Assembly (NCBI GenBank): GCA_005116955.1
Contig: SWDI01000002.1
Coordinates: 671,316 to 735,315 of the forward strand
Direction of reading: 5' to 3'
Source of the DNA: Nitrospira sp.
Lineage (GTDB): Bacteria > Nitrospirota > Nitrospiria > Nitrospirales > Nitrospiraceae
DNA: 64,000 bases
The notes beneath the pieces were generated by a model that saw only the letters and a program-made list of their open reading frames with translations, was not told the origin of the DNA and searched no databases. Shown in pieces: positions 43,430 through 53,955 of the stretch (position 1 is the first letter of the stretch; each line of letters begins with the position of its first letter). The position numbers were made by a program, and so were the translations under genes.

Positions 43430-44653
43430 ATGATGAAATCCATGTTCGCACGACATGACCGCAAGCCCCAGCCCCTGCGCGGTGCTCTTGTTGTCTGCTC
43501 TCTCATGATCGCCGTCATCGCCGCACCGGCGGAGGGACAAGCTGCCTCATTCATTGGCCTTGGCGATCTCCCAGGTGGTGCATTTGGTAGTCGTGCGTCA
43601 GGGGTCTCCGCCGACGGGTCAGTGGTGGGAGCTGGATACTCCGCCAACGGCCGTGAGGCCTTTCGCTGGACCAGCGGCGGCGGCATGGTGGGGCTTGGTG
43701 TCCTCTCGAGCAGCAACTACTATAGTCAGGGGGATGGAGTCTCCGCCAATGGTTCGGTGGCAGTGGGATATTCAAACTCCACCAACAACAGTGTTGAGGC
43801 CTTTCGCTGGACCAGCAGCGGCGGCATGGTGGGGCTTGGCGACCTCCCAGGTGGCGGCAATATCACCAACAGCTGGGCGCGTGGCGTCTCCCAGGATGGG
43901 TCGGTGGTGGTGGGATATGGAACTTCCGGCGGCAACAACGGCCAAGCCAGTAATGAGGCCTTTCGCTGGACCAGTGGTGGCGGCATGGTGGGGCTTGGCG
44001 ACCTCCCAGGCGGCTTATTCCACAGTGAGGCAAATAACGTCTCCGGCGATGGCTCGACGGTGGTAGGATTTTCGCTCTCCGACAACAACAGGACTGAGGC
44101 CTTTCGCTGGACCAGCGACGGCGGCATGGTGGGGCTTGGTGCCCTCCCGAGCAGTATTTTCTACAGTCAGGCTTATGGCGTCTCCGCCGATGGCTCAGTG
44201 GTGGTGGGGCTATCGGGTCCTGCCAGCAGCCCTGAGGCTTTTCGCTGGACAAGCAGCGGCGGCATGGTGGGGCTTGACGACCTCCCGGGTGGCTTTTTTA
44301 GCAGCCAAGCTTACGCCGTATCCGGGGACGGGCAACTCGTGGTGGGGCTGGGAAATGGCGCCAATGGTCCTAGTGGATTCATCTGGGATCCCGTTCTTGG
44401 AATGCGGGATCTGCAAACGCTTCTCGAAACACAAGGGGGCTTGGTCGGAGATCTCGCCGGGTGGTCGGAACTAAGACCACTGGCCATTTCCGAGAATGGA
44501 ACATGGATTGTCGGGATGGGAACTAACCCTTCTGGCGATTTGGAAGCCTGGCGTGCGCAGTTAGCCCCAGTGCCGCTACCGGCGGCCGTCTGGCTGTTCG
44601 GGAGCGGAGTTGCCGGGCTTGTCGGATTGGGCCTCCGGCGCATGAAACCGTAG
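43430..44653 (+). CDS. HAF-type repeat protein with VPLPA-CTERM tail
   Basis: 407 residues from ATG 43430 (GAGGAG 6 nt upstream). The signal peptide ends '[10 protein letters not shown]'. About seven near-identical 45-60-residue units follow, each with '[10 protein letters not shown]' and '[20 protein letters not shown]', typical of extracellular HAF/beta-propeller repeats. DNA repeats are strong enough to allow unit gain or loss. The tail is '[20 protein letters not shown]' plus GLRRMK. gmd starts 17 bp after the stop, so the protein is probably co-expressed with GDP-fucose synthesis. Confidence 0.86.
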   Translation: MMKSMFARHDRKPQPLRGALVVCSLMIAVIAAPAEGQAASFIGLGDLPGGAFGSRASGVSADGSVVGAGYSANGREAFRWTSGGGMVGLGVLSSSNYYSQGDGVSANGSVAVGYSNSTNNSVEAFRWTSSGGMVGLGDLPGGGNITNSWARGVSQDGSVVVGYGTSGGNNGQASNEAFRWTSGGGMVGLGDLPGGLFHSEANNVSGDGSTVVGFSLSDNNRTEAFRWTSDGGMVGLGALPSSIFYSQAYGVSADGSVVVGLSGPASSPEAFRWTSSGGMVGLDDLPGGFFSSQAYAVSGDGQLVVGLGNGANGPSGFIWDPVLGMRDLQTLLETQGGLVGDLAGWSELRPLAISENGTWIVGMGTNPSGDLEAWRAQLAPVPLPAAVWLFGSGVAGLVGLGLRRMKP

Positions 44654-44670
44654 CAAGGGGGAGTCTACGC

Positions 44671-46659
<1,989 letters not shown>

Positions 46660-46718
46660 TGTGGCGAGGAACTCCGCTCGAAGGCAGGGTAACCTACTTC
46701 ACCAAGAGTAATCATTCA

Positions 46719-46856
46719 ATGAGTTATCGCCGGTACCGCGTCCTCATATGTACTGTTGTTGCCCCCCGCACTCCAGCCGGCAGCGGCAGGCTGGGCAGTA
46801 CCCACAGATGGCACTGTATGCTCTGTGGTGAGATCATCCATCCAGTGATCGCGTGA
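46719..46856 (+). CDS. Short zinc-ribbon-like protein fragment
   Basis: 45 residues from ATG 46719. The C-terminal 'HRWHCMLCGEIIHPVIA' resembles 'RAWRCVACGDLIDSVI' of the 25993 protein. The first Cys pair is lost, so it may be a remnant. It marks the right end of the island. The interval 46857-47097 contains only an unsupported 82-codon frame. Confidence 0.4.
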   Translation: MSYRRYRVLICTVVAPRTPAGSGRLGSTHRWHCMLCGEIIHPVIA

Positions 46857-47097
46857 AATTGCATCCGCGCAAAGAACCCGCACTTGATCGGAAACCACGG
46901 GAACCCTCGCCAGCCTCTGTTCAGACCTTGGCGACCGGGATGCGCGACCTGACCGGAGACACCACGAACAGCGAGACGAAACCTCATCGCCCCCTGAATC
47001 CTTTCACGGAAAGCCCTTCTGCTGCCCGCACCTATCCTTCGACCAACCCCCATTCTTTCCTTCTTGTCGGGCCTGCGCTACAGTACGGCATCGTCCA

Positions 47098-48918
47098 ATG
47101 ATTCTCACGCATCGCCTACTCGCTCTTGTTTGCCTGCTGGCACCGATCGTTCTACCCTCGTTTGCGCGAGCAGAACTCCTGCCCCGCCATGTGGTGATCC
47201 TCGCCAATGCCAAAAGTCCTGAGAGCCTCGGCGTGGCTCACCACTATGCCGCTGAGCGAAATATCCCCACAGGCCACATTATTCCCCTTGACCTGCCGCT
47301 TCGGGACTCGCTCACTCGTCGCGAGTACGAGGAGCTCGTTGTGACTCCTCTGCGGCACACGCTAGAAGATCGCAAGCTGTCTTCGTCCGTTCGCGTGGTG
47401 GTTACGACCTATGGCGTACCGCTGCGCGTAGAGGCGCCTCAGCTTTCGGCAGAGGAACGCCGCTGGCTCACGGACGCGCAGCAGCTGGTCAAGACAAGCC
47501 GGACGAGATTGGAACACTTGAAACAGCAGTTCGAGCTGCTTGTGCCCGAATCATCGAACCCACAGGACACATCGTCGTTCCCTGCGCAAGATATCCTCGA
47601 AGCAGCTCGGACGGCAGCTCTCGTATCACAAGTCAATCGGACCTGGCGATCCACACTTGACCAGGTTCGACAGCAGAATGGCCTGGAGGCCGAGCGATCG
47701 TCGAAGAAGCTGCTTCATCTGACCCAGCAGTATGGTGGATGGGGCATCATGCTTCAGAAGCACACAGGATCGGAACACCCCCCTGCGGCTCCGGATACGC
47801 CTCAAGCCGCGGCGTGGCGCAAACTGCTGGAACGCTCCAGCCCCTTATGGACAGGACTTGGCCGTCGACCGATCTCCTCCGAACGGTTATTGATCTACCG
47901 CTGGGCCGAACGACTGTTCGGTGTGCACGGAGTACTCGAACTTGCGAGTGCCGAAGTCGATCTCCTTACCTATACCCATGCCGCAGCCAGCCTAGACAGC
48001 GAGCTGAGCCTGCTCTGGTGGGATCGAGATCTGTACTCAGTGGCTTGGCGTTGGGGGAACCCACTTTTTCAAGACCTGCCGGCGAATCAGGAGGAACTGC
48101 CCATCCTGATGGTGAGCCGGCTTGATGCGCCGACCGCTGAGCTGGCAAACGGTCTCGTCGACAAGGCAATCCATGCCGAGCGGCATGGATTGCGCGGAAC
48201 TGCATATCTTGATGCGCGCGGGCTGAAACCGAAGAGCCCCAACGATGCGTACGGTCATTACGATCAGAGTCTTCGCGATGCTGCAGACCTCATCACGCAG
48301 CAGAGCGATTACCGAGTCGTCCTGGACAACACCGAGAAAACGTTTTCGAATTCCGGTGAAGCGCCGGACGTCGCGCTCTACATCGGATGGTACCGATTGC
48401 GGGCCTATGAAGATGCCTTTACCTTCAACCCTGGGGCAATCGGCTATCACATGGCATCGGCCGAAGCCCTCACGGTGCATGATCGTGGCGAACGAGGCTG
48501 GTGCAAGAATTCGCTGGAACATGGGATTACCGCCACGCTAGGCTCGGTGGGAGAACCATACCTGGATGCGTTTCCCGAGCCGGCACGGTTTGCGGCCTTG
48601 CTGCTGACGGGACGATACTCCCTCGTCGAGATCTATTACTTGACCAGTCGCTATGTCAGCTGGCAGATGGTGCTCTTTGGCGATCCGCTCTACAACCCAA
48701 TGAAGGGACGTTCGCCCATTCCTTCATCGACCTCACCGCCGGTTGCCCCTTCTGATCGGCGATTGAGCAATCCCCAGGCGCAACTGATGCGGGCCCATGA
48801 CCTCGCACGCACCCGACAGAAACAATTGATCGCCCTGCTTCTACAAGCCCAGCAAACGCTCACAGCTCCCTCCTCGTCTTCTCTTCCGATCTCTCCATCG
48901 ACACAACCCGCTCAGTGA
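47098..48918 (+). CDS. TIGR03790-family secreted protein
   Basis: 606 residues with a signal peptide (to 'SFARAELLPR'). Family features are the opening 'VVILANAKSPESLGVAHHYA', 'VVVTTYGVPLRVEAP', 'PILMVSRLDAPTAELANGLV', 'ALYIGWYRLRAYEDAFTFNP' and near the end 'GSVGEPYLDAFPEPARFAAL', with 'GDPLYNPM'. TIGR03790 proteins have no assigned function; the 'GxVGEPYL...P' region resembles the gingipain-like C25 fold. An insert at residues 110-230 is Gln-rich and helical. It has no sorting tail. Confidence 0.85.
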   Translation: MILTHRLLALVCLLAPIVLPSFARAELLPRHVVILANAKSPESLGVAHHYAAERNIPTGHIIPLDLPLRDSLTRREYEELVVTPLRHTLEDRKLSSSVRVVVTTYGVPLRVEAPQLSAEERRWLTDAQQLVKTSRTRLEHLKQQFELLVPESSNPQDTSSFPAQDILEAARTAALVSQVNRTWRSTLDQVRQQNGLEAERSSKKLLHLTQQYGGWGIMLQKHTGSEHPPAAPDTPQAAAWRKLLERSSPLWTGLGRRPISSERLLIYRWAERLFGVHGVLELASAEVDLLTYTHAAASLDSELSLLWWDRDLYSVAWRWGNPLFQDLPANQEELPILMVSRLDAPTAELANGLVDKAIHAERHGLRGTAYLDARGLKPKSPNDAYGHYDQSLRDAADLITQQSDYRVVLDNTEKTFSNSGEAPDVALYIGWYRLRAYEDAFTFNPGAIGYHMASAEALTVHDRGERGWCKNSLEHGITATLGSVGEPYLDAFPEPARFAALLLTGRYSLVEIYYLTSRYVSWQMVLFGDPLYNPMKGRSPIPSSTSPPVAPSDRRLSNPQAQLMRAHDLARTRQKQLIALLLQAQQTLTAPSSSSLPISPSTQPAQ

Positions 48919-48971
48919 GCCTGACACTCAATTCCCACAGCTGCATCGCGCGCAACAGGATCGACGGACTG

Positions 48972-49742
48972 TCAGTATCCGGCCGAGGAGGTCGCGTACC
49001 ACTCCGTGCGATGAGGTCCTGAAAAGAGCTCACGTCCGGACTTCACGAAGCAACTCGCCGCCTCGGCCCTCCCTGAAACGCGCAAACGTTTGTAGATTCG
49101 CTGGAGGCGCCGTGCGATCACGCTCTGATCGACCTGTAGTTCCAGCGCGATGGCTTTGTTCGTTTCTCCCGCTGCAACACGCGAGAGAAGCCTCAGGTCC
49201 TCGTCCGGACAGTCTTCAACAGTCCGGTGAGGCAGGCTCCGTACTCGCTCCCGAACCCAGCACAGGACCTGTTGAGTCAGATGCTGGTCAATCATCGCCC
49301 GTCCGATCGCTACGGCTTCTATGCCCTTCATGAGTGCGTCCCCCGATCCCGCCTTCAGAAGATATCCTCGCGCCCCGGCGATAATTGCGGAGTACAGGAT
49401 GTTTAGATCGTCCTTATCGGTGAAAAACACCACGCCGACGTTCGGATGCGACTTCCGGATGGCTCGGCAGAGGCTGATCCCGCTCGCGCACCCGACTCGC
49501 ACATCCAAGACAACCACATCCGGCCGGCAGGTCTCCATGGCGGTAAAGGCTTCGGCTTCGGTGCAGGCAGTACCGGCCACGACAATCATATCACATCGCA
49601 AGAGCACTGCTTTCAGCCCATGGAGGGCAATGACGGACTCATCGATCAGGAGCACGCGAACAGGCTCGCCTCTTCCTGGTGTTCTCACCACTATTGACTG
49701 CCTCTCGATCGAGCGTTGCAGCCTTTCATGAGAAATAGACAC
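48972..49742 (-). CDS. NarL/LuxR-type response regulator
   Basis: 256 residues from GTG 49742. The receiver domain (residues 28-145) has acidic 'VLLIDESVIALHG', phospho-acceptor Asp in 'PDVVVLDVRVGCASGISL', 'VVFFTDKDD' and Lys in 'ARGYLLKAGSGDAL', so, unlike the 25499 protein, it is a complete receiver. The C-terminal LuxR-type HTH has 'LLSRVAAGETNKAIALELQV' and 'VIARRLQRIYKRLRV'. It is a two-component transcription regulator whose sensor kinase is not in the window. It is a candidate local controller but not proven to act on the island motif. Confidence 0.88.
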   Translation of the reverse strand: MSISHERLQRSIERQSIVVRTPGRGEPVRVLLIDESVIALHGLKAVLLRCDMIVVAGTACTEAEAFTAMETCRPDVVVLDVRVGCASGISLCRAIRKSHPNVGVVFFTDKDDLNILYSAIIAGARGYLLKAGSGDALMKGIEAVAIGRAMIDQHLTQQVLCWVRERVRSLPHRTVEDCPDEDLRLLSRVAAGETNKAIALELQVDQSVIARRLQRIYKRLRVSGRAEAASCFVKSGRELFSGPHRTEWYATSSAGY

Positions 49743-49807
49743 ACACCCCTCTCACGACGTTGCGCCGTTGTGTTACCCGGTGAATCGTCAGGCATCACCA
49801 TCCGGCA

Positions 49808-50287
49808 CTACTTGATCAGGAGAAGCGTTCCACCAGCATCTTTGGGGTTCAGATGGTCTCGATACACAAAGGTGGCTCCTGCGGCATAGAGCAGATCGCT
49901 GATGGGGATGCCGATATATTTGGTCTCTCCTGGTTTGAGCACGAGTTGCACGTTTAAGACCGTTGGGGCCGTTTGATTCGCCGCCGCCGTCATGAGAAAC
50001 CCTCGCTCATTGGTGGACCGATTGGTCACACGCACCAAGACCGGGGTGCCCGGTCGCGACTTCAGATCCAGCACCGATATGGGAGGATAGAGCACCTTGA
50101 GCCCCCCGATCTCTGTGGCATGAATATCGAGGTCAACCAACAATTCCTTGAAGCGTTGGCCGACCACCGACCCGTTTTCAAGGTCGCCGACTTCCACTCC
50201 CCCGGCTTGTAACGCCCAGGACGCTTCGCCCATCATGAGCACAGTCACGGTTACCGCCATACCGAATACACAAGACCTCATTCCCAT
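49808..50287 (-). CDS. Secreted beta-sandwich protein of unknown function
   Basis: 159 residues from ATG 50287 (GGAGG 8 nt upstream). The signal peptide ends 'ASWALQAGG'. The mature part has 'GTPVLVRVTNRSTNERGFLM', 'LVLKPGETKYIGIPISDLLY' and 'FVYRDHLNPKDAGGTLLL', with the layout of a cupredoxin-like fold, but no Cys and no complete copper-ligand set are visible. It is next to the 50313 gene (25-bp gap), probably the same operon as the P460-like cytochrome. Confidence 0.65.
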   Translation of the reverse strand: MGMRSCVFGMAVTVTVLMMGEASWALQAGGVEVGDLENGSVVGQRFKELLVDLDIHATEIGGLKVLYPPISVLDLKSRPGTPVLVRVTNRSTNERGFLMTAAANQTAPTVLNVQLVLKPGETKYIGIPISDLLYAAGATFVYRDHLNPKDAGGTLLLIK

Positions 50288-50312
50288 TCGTTCGCCTCCA
50301 AGGTTAGCCCAC

Positions 50313-50654
50313 CTACAGTGATTCCTCTCGCGGCCGAACAGACAAGAGACAGGGAGGGAGCCCCTGCTCCTCGAGCACCTGCCCTTCGACCACGGTCTCG
50401 CCTACGACTAGAAACTGGACCTTGACTCGTCTCGTCTGGTCGAAAAACTTTCCACTCGCCACAGCCGTGACTTCATGCTCTCCATTGGTGTGTGTCACGT
50501 CACGTTCAATCCTGACGTGATAGTAGTCAAAGCCGTCGAACATCTTATTGAACGCCTGCGCACGCAAGAGGGTGACCAACGGCGCGTCTTCGGCGTGAGA
50601 CTGACCCGCAGGGCACAAGAACACTGTCAAGATGAGCGCCATCAGTAGAGGCAT
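50313..50654 (-). CDS. Small secreted protein of unknown function
   Basis: 113 residues from ATG 50654 (AAGGAG 6 nt upstream). The signal peptide ends 'AGQSHAEDAP'. The mature domain 'FDYYHVRIERDVTHTNGEHE' and 'RRVKVQFLVVGETVVEGQVL' is a short beta/alpha unit with one Cys ('PPCLLSVRP'). No family is recognised. It lies between the cytochrome P460-like gene and the 49808 gene on the same strand. Confidence 0.65.
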   Translation of the reverse strand: MPLLMALILTVFLCPAGQSHAEDAPLVTLLRAQAFNKMFDGFDYYHVRIERDVTHTNGEHEVTAVASGKFFDQTRRVKVQFLVVGETVVEGQVLEEQGLPPCLLSVRPREESL

Positions 50655-50762
50655 CGTTGACTCCTTATGGGTAGATCCTGCCCTGAGCTGTATTCGCTTC
50701 CGTCGATACCATCAGAGTACTGAGTGCCCGTTGTGTCGGATGACCCTGACTCGCTTGCGCCG

Positions 50763-51311
50763 CTATCGCGCCGCCCGCTTTTCAAAATATTCATCGTAGC
50801 GAAGGACGAAGTCTTTCATGGCCAATGGCGCGTGACAGCCTCGGCACTTCGTGAAGTCTTCCGCCAACGCTTTCCCGTCCGGGCCATAGGCCGCAAAGAC
50901 CCAATTTCCGGTCCTGAGGTTCTCGGATACCTCTTGCCCCCAGCCCTCGCCTTTTTCCATGACGAAGATCTTGGCGAGATCACCCTTCACCAATTTACCG
51001 TCCGGACCGGTTACCGGCGTCTCGCCGTCCACCTGCGCCTTGTAGACTTCCATCACCATCACTGTGCCGTTGGGAAACGGCTGTCCCGCCTTCGTCTTGG
51101 CACCGACCGTATTGATAAACAGCTCGCGAACCTGCTTGACATCTGGTCGCTGGACCTCCGATAGGAACTTCGGCCCATTCTGATATCCAACCGGCAAAGC
51201 CGGCTCTCCATCTTTCAACTTCGCCGGAGAAGACGCAGTTTGTGCCGAACCCATTTCGGCACAGCCGCATATCGCAACCACACAAAGAATCAGTCCCCAC
51301 TGTTTGGTCAT
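50763..51311 (-). CDS. Cytochrome P460-family lipoprotein
   Basis: 182 residues from ATG 51311 (AAAGGGG upstream). The N-terminus 'LILCVVAICGCAEMG' is a lipobox, so the protein is membrane-anchored. The P460-type domain has 'GKFLSEVQRP'-like strands (quoted from 'GPKFLSEVQRPDVKQVRELF'), 'FPNGTVMVMEVYKAQVDG', 'WVFAAYGPDG' and one c-haem site 'CRGCHAPLAMKDFVLRYDEY'. P460 cytochromes oxidise hydroxylamine or NO or act in nitrogen-oxide detoxification; the crosslinking Lys cannot be confirmed. It is the likely first gene of the operon to 49808. Confidence 0.85.
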   Translation of the reverse strand: MTKQWGLILCVVAICGCAEMGSAQTASSPAKLKDGEPALPVGYQNGPKFLSEVQRPDVKQVRELFINTVGAKTKAGQPFPNGTVMVMEVYKAQVDGETPVTGPDGKLVKGDLAKIFVMEKGEGWGQEVSENLRTGNWVFAAYGPDGKALAEDFTKCRGCHAPLAMKDFVLRYDEYFEKRAAR

Positions 51312-51495
51312 TGCCAGTACCCCTTTCTCGATGAATTTCTCTCATATACCCGGTCACGTGTTCTTCGTCTACCGATGCCTGCCTAACCAGGCTCCAGGTA
51401 CTACACATTCTCCCTCTGATGAGGAGTTTTCTGTTCCACGACGATCGTGAGATGACGTATAACCGGTGCAGAATACGGAGTCGGGTGACAATGCG

Positions 51496-52404
51496 ATGAG
51501 AGACACGCACATGGGAGCAACTTCTTCGACCGGCGCCTCGGCAGAGGCGGAACAGGCGCGCCCTAAGCCGTTGATCCACTCGTTGCTCTTTGTGTTCGGT
51601 TTCTCGATCATCTTCGTTGCTCTGGGCACAGCAGTAAGCGGTATCGGTCAATTGGTCTTTGACCTTCGAGAGCCGCTGGTCAGGATCGGGGGAGTGATCG
51701 TGATTGTCTTCGGGCTCGCGACGATGGGTTTGTTCGACGTGTTGTCGAAATGGTTTGGCCACCTGGAGAATTCTGCCGCTGATGGAATGTGGCTCTGGTG
51801 GCTTCCGCTAGTCAGGTGGATAAAGAACGGGATTGATCTCTTTCGACGCTCTTTTTATCGCGACACACGAACCGAACTGAGCCGTCGGAACAGCGGCGGG
51901 TATCTGCCGTCCTTCCTCATGGGCGTCTTCTTCTCGGCCGGTTGGACGCCCTGCATCGGGCCGACCTTGGGCGCTATTCTGGCACTGGGGTACAACAGTG
52001 CGACCATCGGCCACAGTGCCTTGCTCCTTGCGGCCTATTCGTTGGGATTGGGGATTCCGTTCGTACTCTTCGCGCTTGCTTTGGATTGTGCGCGCGGCTT
52101 CTTACGCTCGCTCACGCGCCATATCCGGACCATTCAACTGATCAACGGCACATTGCTGGTTCTGATCGGCTTGGCGCTTCTGACGAAGCAACTGGCGGTT
52201 ATCGCTAGATGGGCACAAGCGCATAATTTCTATGTGGAGGCAGGGTTCCTAGGTGGTGACACCCCCACCTTTTTCATTGCCGCACTGGCCGGGCTGCTGT
52301 CTTTTCTGTCGCCTTGTGTCTTGCCTCTGGTGCCAGCCTATGTCTTTTACCTCACCGGACGCACATTTTTGAAGACGACTGCGCATCAACCCGTTTCCCT
52401 ATGA
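51496..52404 (+). CDS. CcdA/DsbD-like thiol-disulfide membrane protein with permuted order
   Basis: About 302 residues with six membrane segments. CcdA proteins pass electrons across the membrane for cytochrome c maturation through two Cys. Both Cys motifs are here: 'FFSAGWTPCIGPTLGAILAL' and 'LAGLLSFLSPCVLPLVPAYV'. The order is unusual. In canonical CcdA the SPC helix is the first, followed by a loop and 'HSLLFVLGF'-type helix 2. Here the protein starts with 'HSLLFVFGFSIIFVALG' and the SPC helix is the last, ending 'FYLTGRTFLKTTAHQ'. It looks circularly permuted at the helix 1-2 loop. The start is uncertain (51466, 51496 or 51511). It lies beside cytochrome genes. Confidence 0.8.
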   Translation: MRDTHMGATSSTGASAEAEQARPKPLIHSLLFVFGFSIIFVALGTAVSGIGQLVFDLREPLVRIGGVIVIVFGLATMGLFDVLSKWFGHLENSAADGMWLWWLPLVRWIKNGIDLFRRSFYRDTRTELSRRNSGGYLPSFLMGVFFSAGWTPCIGPTLGAILALGYNSATIGHSALLLAAYSLGLGIPFVLFALALDCARGFLRSLTRHIRTIQLINGTLLVLIGLALLTKQLAVIARWAQAHNFYVEAGFLGGDTPTFFIAALAGLLSFLSPCVLPLVPAYVFYLTGRTFLKTTAHQPVSL

Positions 52405-52764
52405 CTTCGCATGGTGGTTTAAATAGCGAGTGATCGCCTCACGCTCGGAGTCGGTCAGAGGCTGAATTCCTTTTTCGTGCATGAGCTTTTCCATCCTGGT
52501 CAGCGCCGCTTGCCATTCCACCATGGTCCGGAACCGTGGATCCGGCACACCATGCGTGATGCCATGGCTTCCAAACGGCTTCCCGTGACACGCTCCACAC
52601 CGTTGCGCGAACACTCGTCCATCTGCGGTGTTCAATTCTGGAATTTCGGTAAACACTCCGCCGCATCCTGCGAGCCAGAGAATCGCCAACAGTTGGAGAA
52701 TAGGAAGACCCCGTCGGCCAGCAACAGGAATCGCTGCGGACACCCTTCGATACACGATCGTCAC
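52399..52764 (-). CDS. Monohaem c-type cytochrome lipoprotein
   Basis: 121 residues from GTG 52764. The lipobox is 'AILWLAGCGGVF', with one haem site 'VFAQRCGACHGKPFGSHG' and a distal Met candidate in 'MEKLMHEKGIQPL', plus the C-terminal helix 'SEREAITRYLNHHAK' typical of small cytochromes c. It is a probable periplasmic electron carrier. It overlaps the 3' end of the convergent CcdA-like gene by 6 nt and follows the TPR gene on the same strand. Confidence 0.82.
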   Translation of the reverse strand: MTIVYRRVSAAIPVAGRRGLPILQLLAILWLAGCGGVFTEIPELNTADGRVFAQRCGACHGKPFGSHGITHGVPDPRFRTMVEWQAALTRMEKLMHEKGIQPLTDSEREAITRYLNHHAKS

Positions 52765-52788
52765 TTCCGCTTCCTCCAGCTTTCTGGA

Positions 52789-53910
52789 TTATTTAATCTG
52801 CTGAGTCCGGATGGCCGAAGCTCTGGTCGCGACGAGCCCTGCCTGCAATGGCTGTCCAAGGTCACGGAGTAACATGGCATAGCGATCAAGTAACACCGCC
52901 ACCATCGGGTGGCTGCGGCCCAGCGTCTGTTGCTGAATCACCAGCGCTCGCTCGTACAGAATCTTCGCCTCTTCCACCAGACCACGCTCATGTGTCAGCA
53001 AGGCCCAATTCCCCAAGATACTCCCCATGAGCGCTTCCGCCGGTTCCTTCGCCCTCTCATTGCTGGCGAGCGCTTCGCGATAGTGCAGATCCGCGCGTTC
53101 GGACAGTCCTTGGGCATGGTACAGATTGGCCAGGTTATTCAGACTCAGGGCGACGGCTGGATGCGTGTCACCATAGCGGGCACGTCGGATGCCCAGCGCC
53201 CGTTGATACAGCGGTTCGGCAAAGGCGTACAGTTCCTTTTCCTTGTACAGGGATGCGAGATTATTCAGGATCGGCGCAGTATCGGCAGACTCACTCCCAT
53301 CGCGTCTTTCCAGGAGAGCCAATGCCAAGTGGAATCGGGCTTCCGCTTGAAGCAGATGACCCTGCTTTCGATACACAAGCCCCAAACCGTTGTAGCCGAA
53401 CGCCAACTGCGGATGTCCCGCACCTCGCACCTGTTCCCCGATCGTGAGCGAACGCAAGTAATAGACTTCTGCCTGTTCGAGCTCGCCTTCCTGCTGATAG
53501 ATTTCCGCCAGGTTGTGCAGTGCGGTCGCCACATCAGCATGTTCCGTGCCGAATACTTGCTCCCAGACGGCTAACGCCTGCTCATAGTAGGACTTCGCCC
53601 GTGCATACTGCCCCTGTTCATGAAACACCAATCCTAAATTGTTGAGCGTCGCCGCAACGCGCGTATCGGTGGCGCCGAATTGCTCCGCCTCACGGACTGC
53701 AGCCAAAAACATCTGCTCCGCTTCTCGATATCTGGCCTGTTCGCGTGCCGCAGTTCCCTCATCCGTCAATTGCTGCCACCGATCAGTCGGTTCCGCCTCG
53801 GCTTGGATCGATGCGAAGAGGCTCACCAGCAACCACGTAAGAAGAAGAGTCATCCGCACCCCCCAGGCAGGCACACTCCGGTTCATCAACAGTGCTCGCC
53901 CCTCAATCAT
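52789..53910 (-). CDS. Secreted TPR-repeat protein (kinesin-light-chain-like)
   Basis: 373 residues with a signal peptide ('LLLTWLLVSLFASIQAEAEP') and about seven 42-residue TPR_12 repeats, e.g. 'AATLNNLGLVFHEQGQYARA', 'ALHNLAEIYQQEGELEQAEV' and 'LNNLASLYKEKELYAFAEPL'. It is a protein-protein interaction scaffold, probably periplasmic. It lies between the beta-propeller lipoprotein (46-bp gap) and the monohaem cytochrome on the same strand, suggesting a five-gene unit 56585 to 52399. Confidence 0.85.
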   Translation of the reverse strand: MIEGRALLMNRSVPAWGVRMTLLLTWLLVSLFASIQAEAEPTDRWQQLTDEGTAAREQARYREAEQMFLAAVREAEQFGATDTRVAATLNNLGLVFHEQGQYARAKSYYEQALAVWEQVFGTEHADVATALHNLAEIYQQEGELEQAEVYYLRSLTIGEQVRGAGHPQLAFGYNGLGLVYRKQGHLLQAEARFHLALALLERRDGSESADTAPILNNLASLYKEKELYAFAEPLYQRALGIRRARYGDTHPAVALSLNNLANLYHAQGLSERADLHYREALASNERAKEPAEALMGSILGNWALLTHERGLVEEAKILYERALVIQQQTLGRSHPMVAVLLDRYAMLLRDLGQPLQAGLVATRASAIRTQQIK

Positions 53911-53955
53911 GTGGCCATCTCCCTTGGGATCACGACTGGGTGATTTGGACCGACT

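Noticed and set aside
43430-44653. Repeats in this gene as a CRISPR-like array
   Set aside because: The repeats are in frame, about 150-190 bp apart and encode '[20 protein letters not shown]'; they are protein repeats. No CRISPR array or cas gene is visible in the window.
46853-47101. 82-codon open frame between the zinc-ribbon fragment and the TIGR03790 gene
   Set aside because: Starts with GTG without ribosome site and has a disordered composition; left unannotated.
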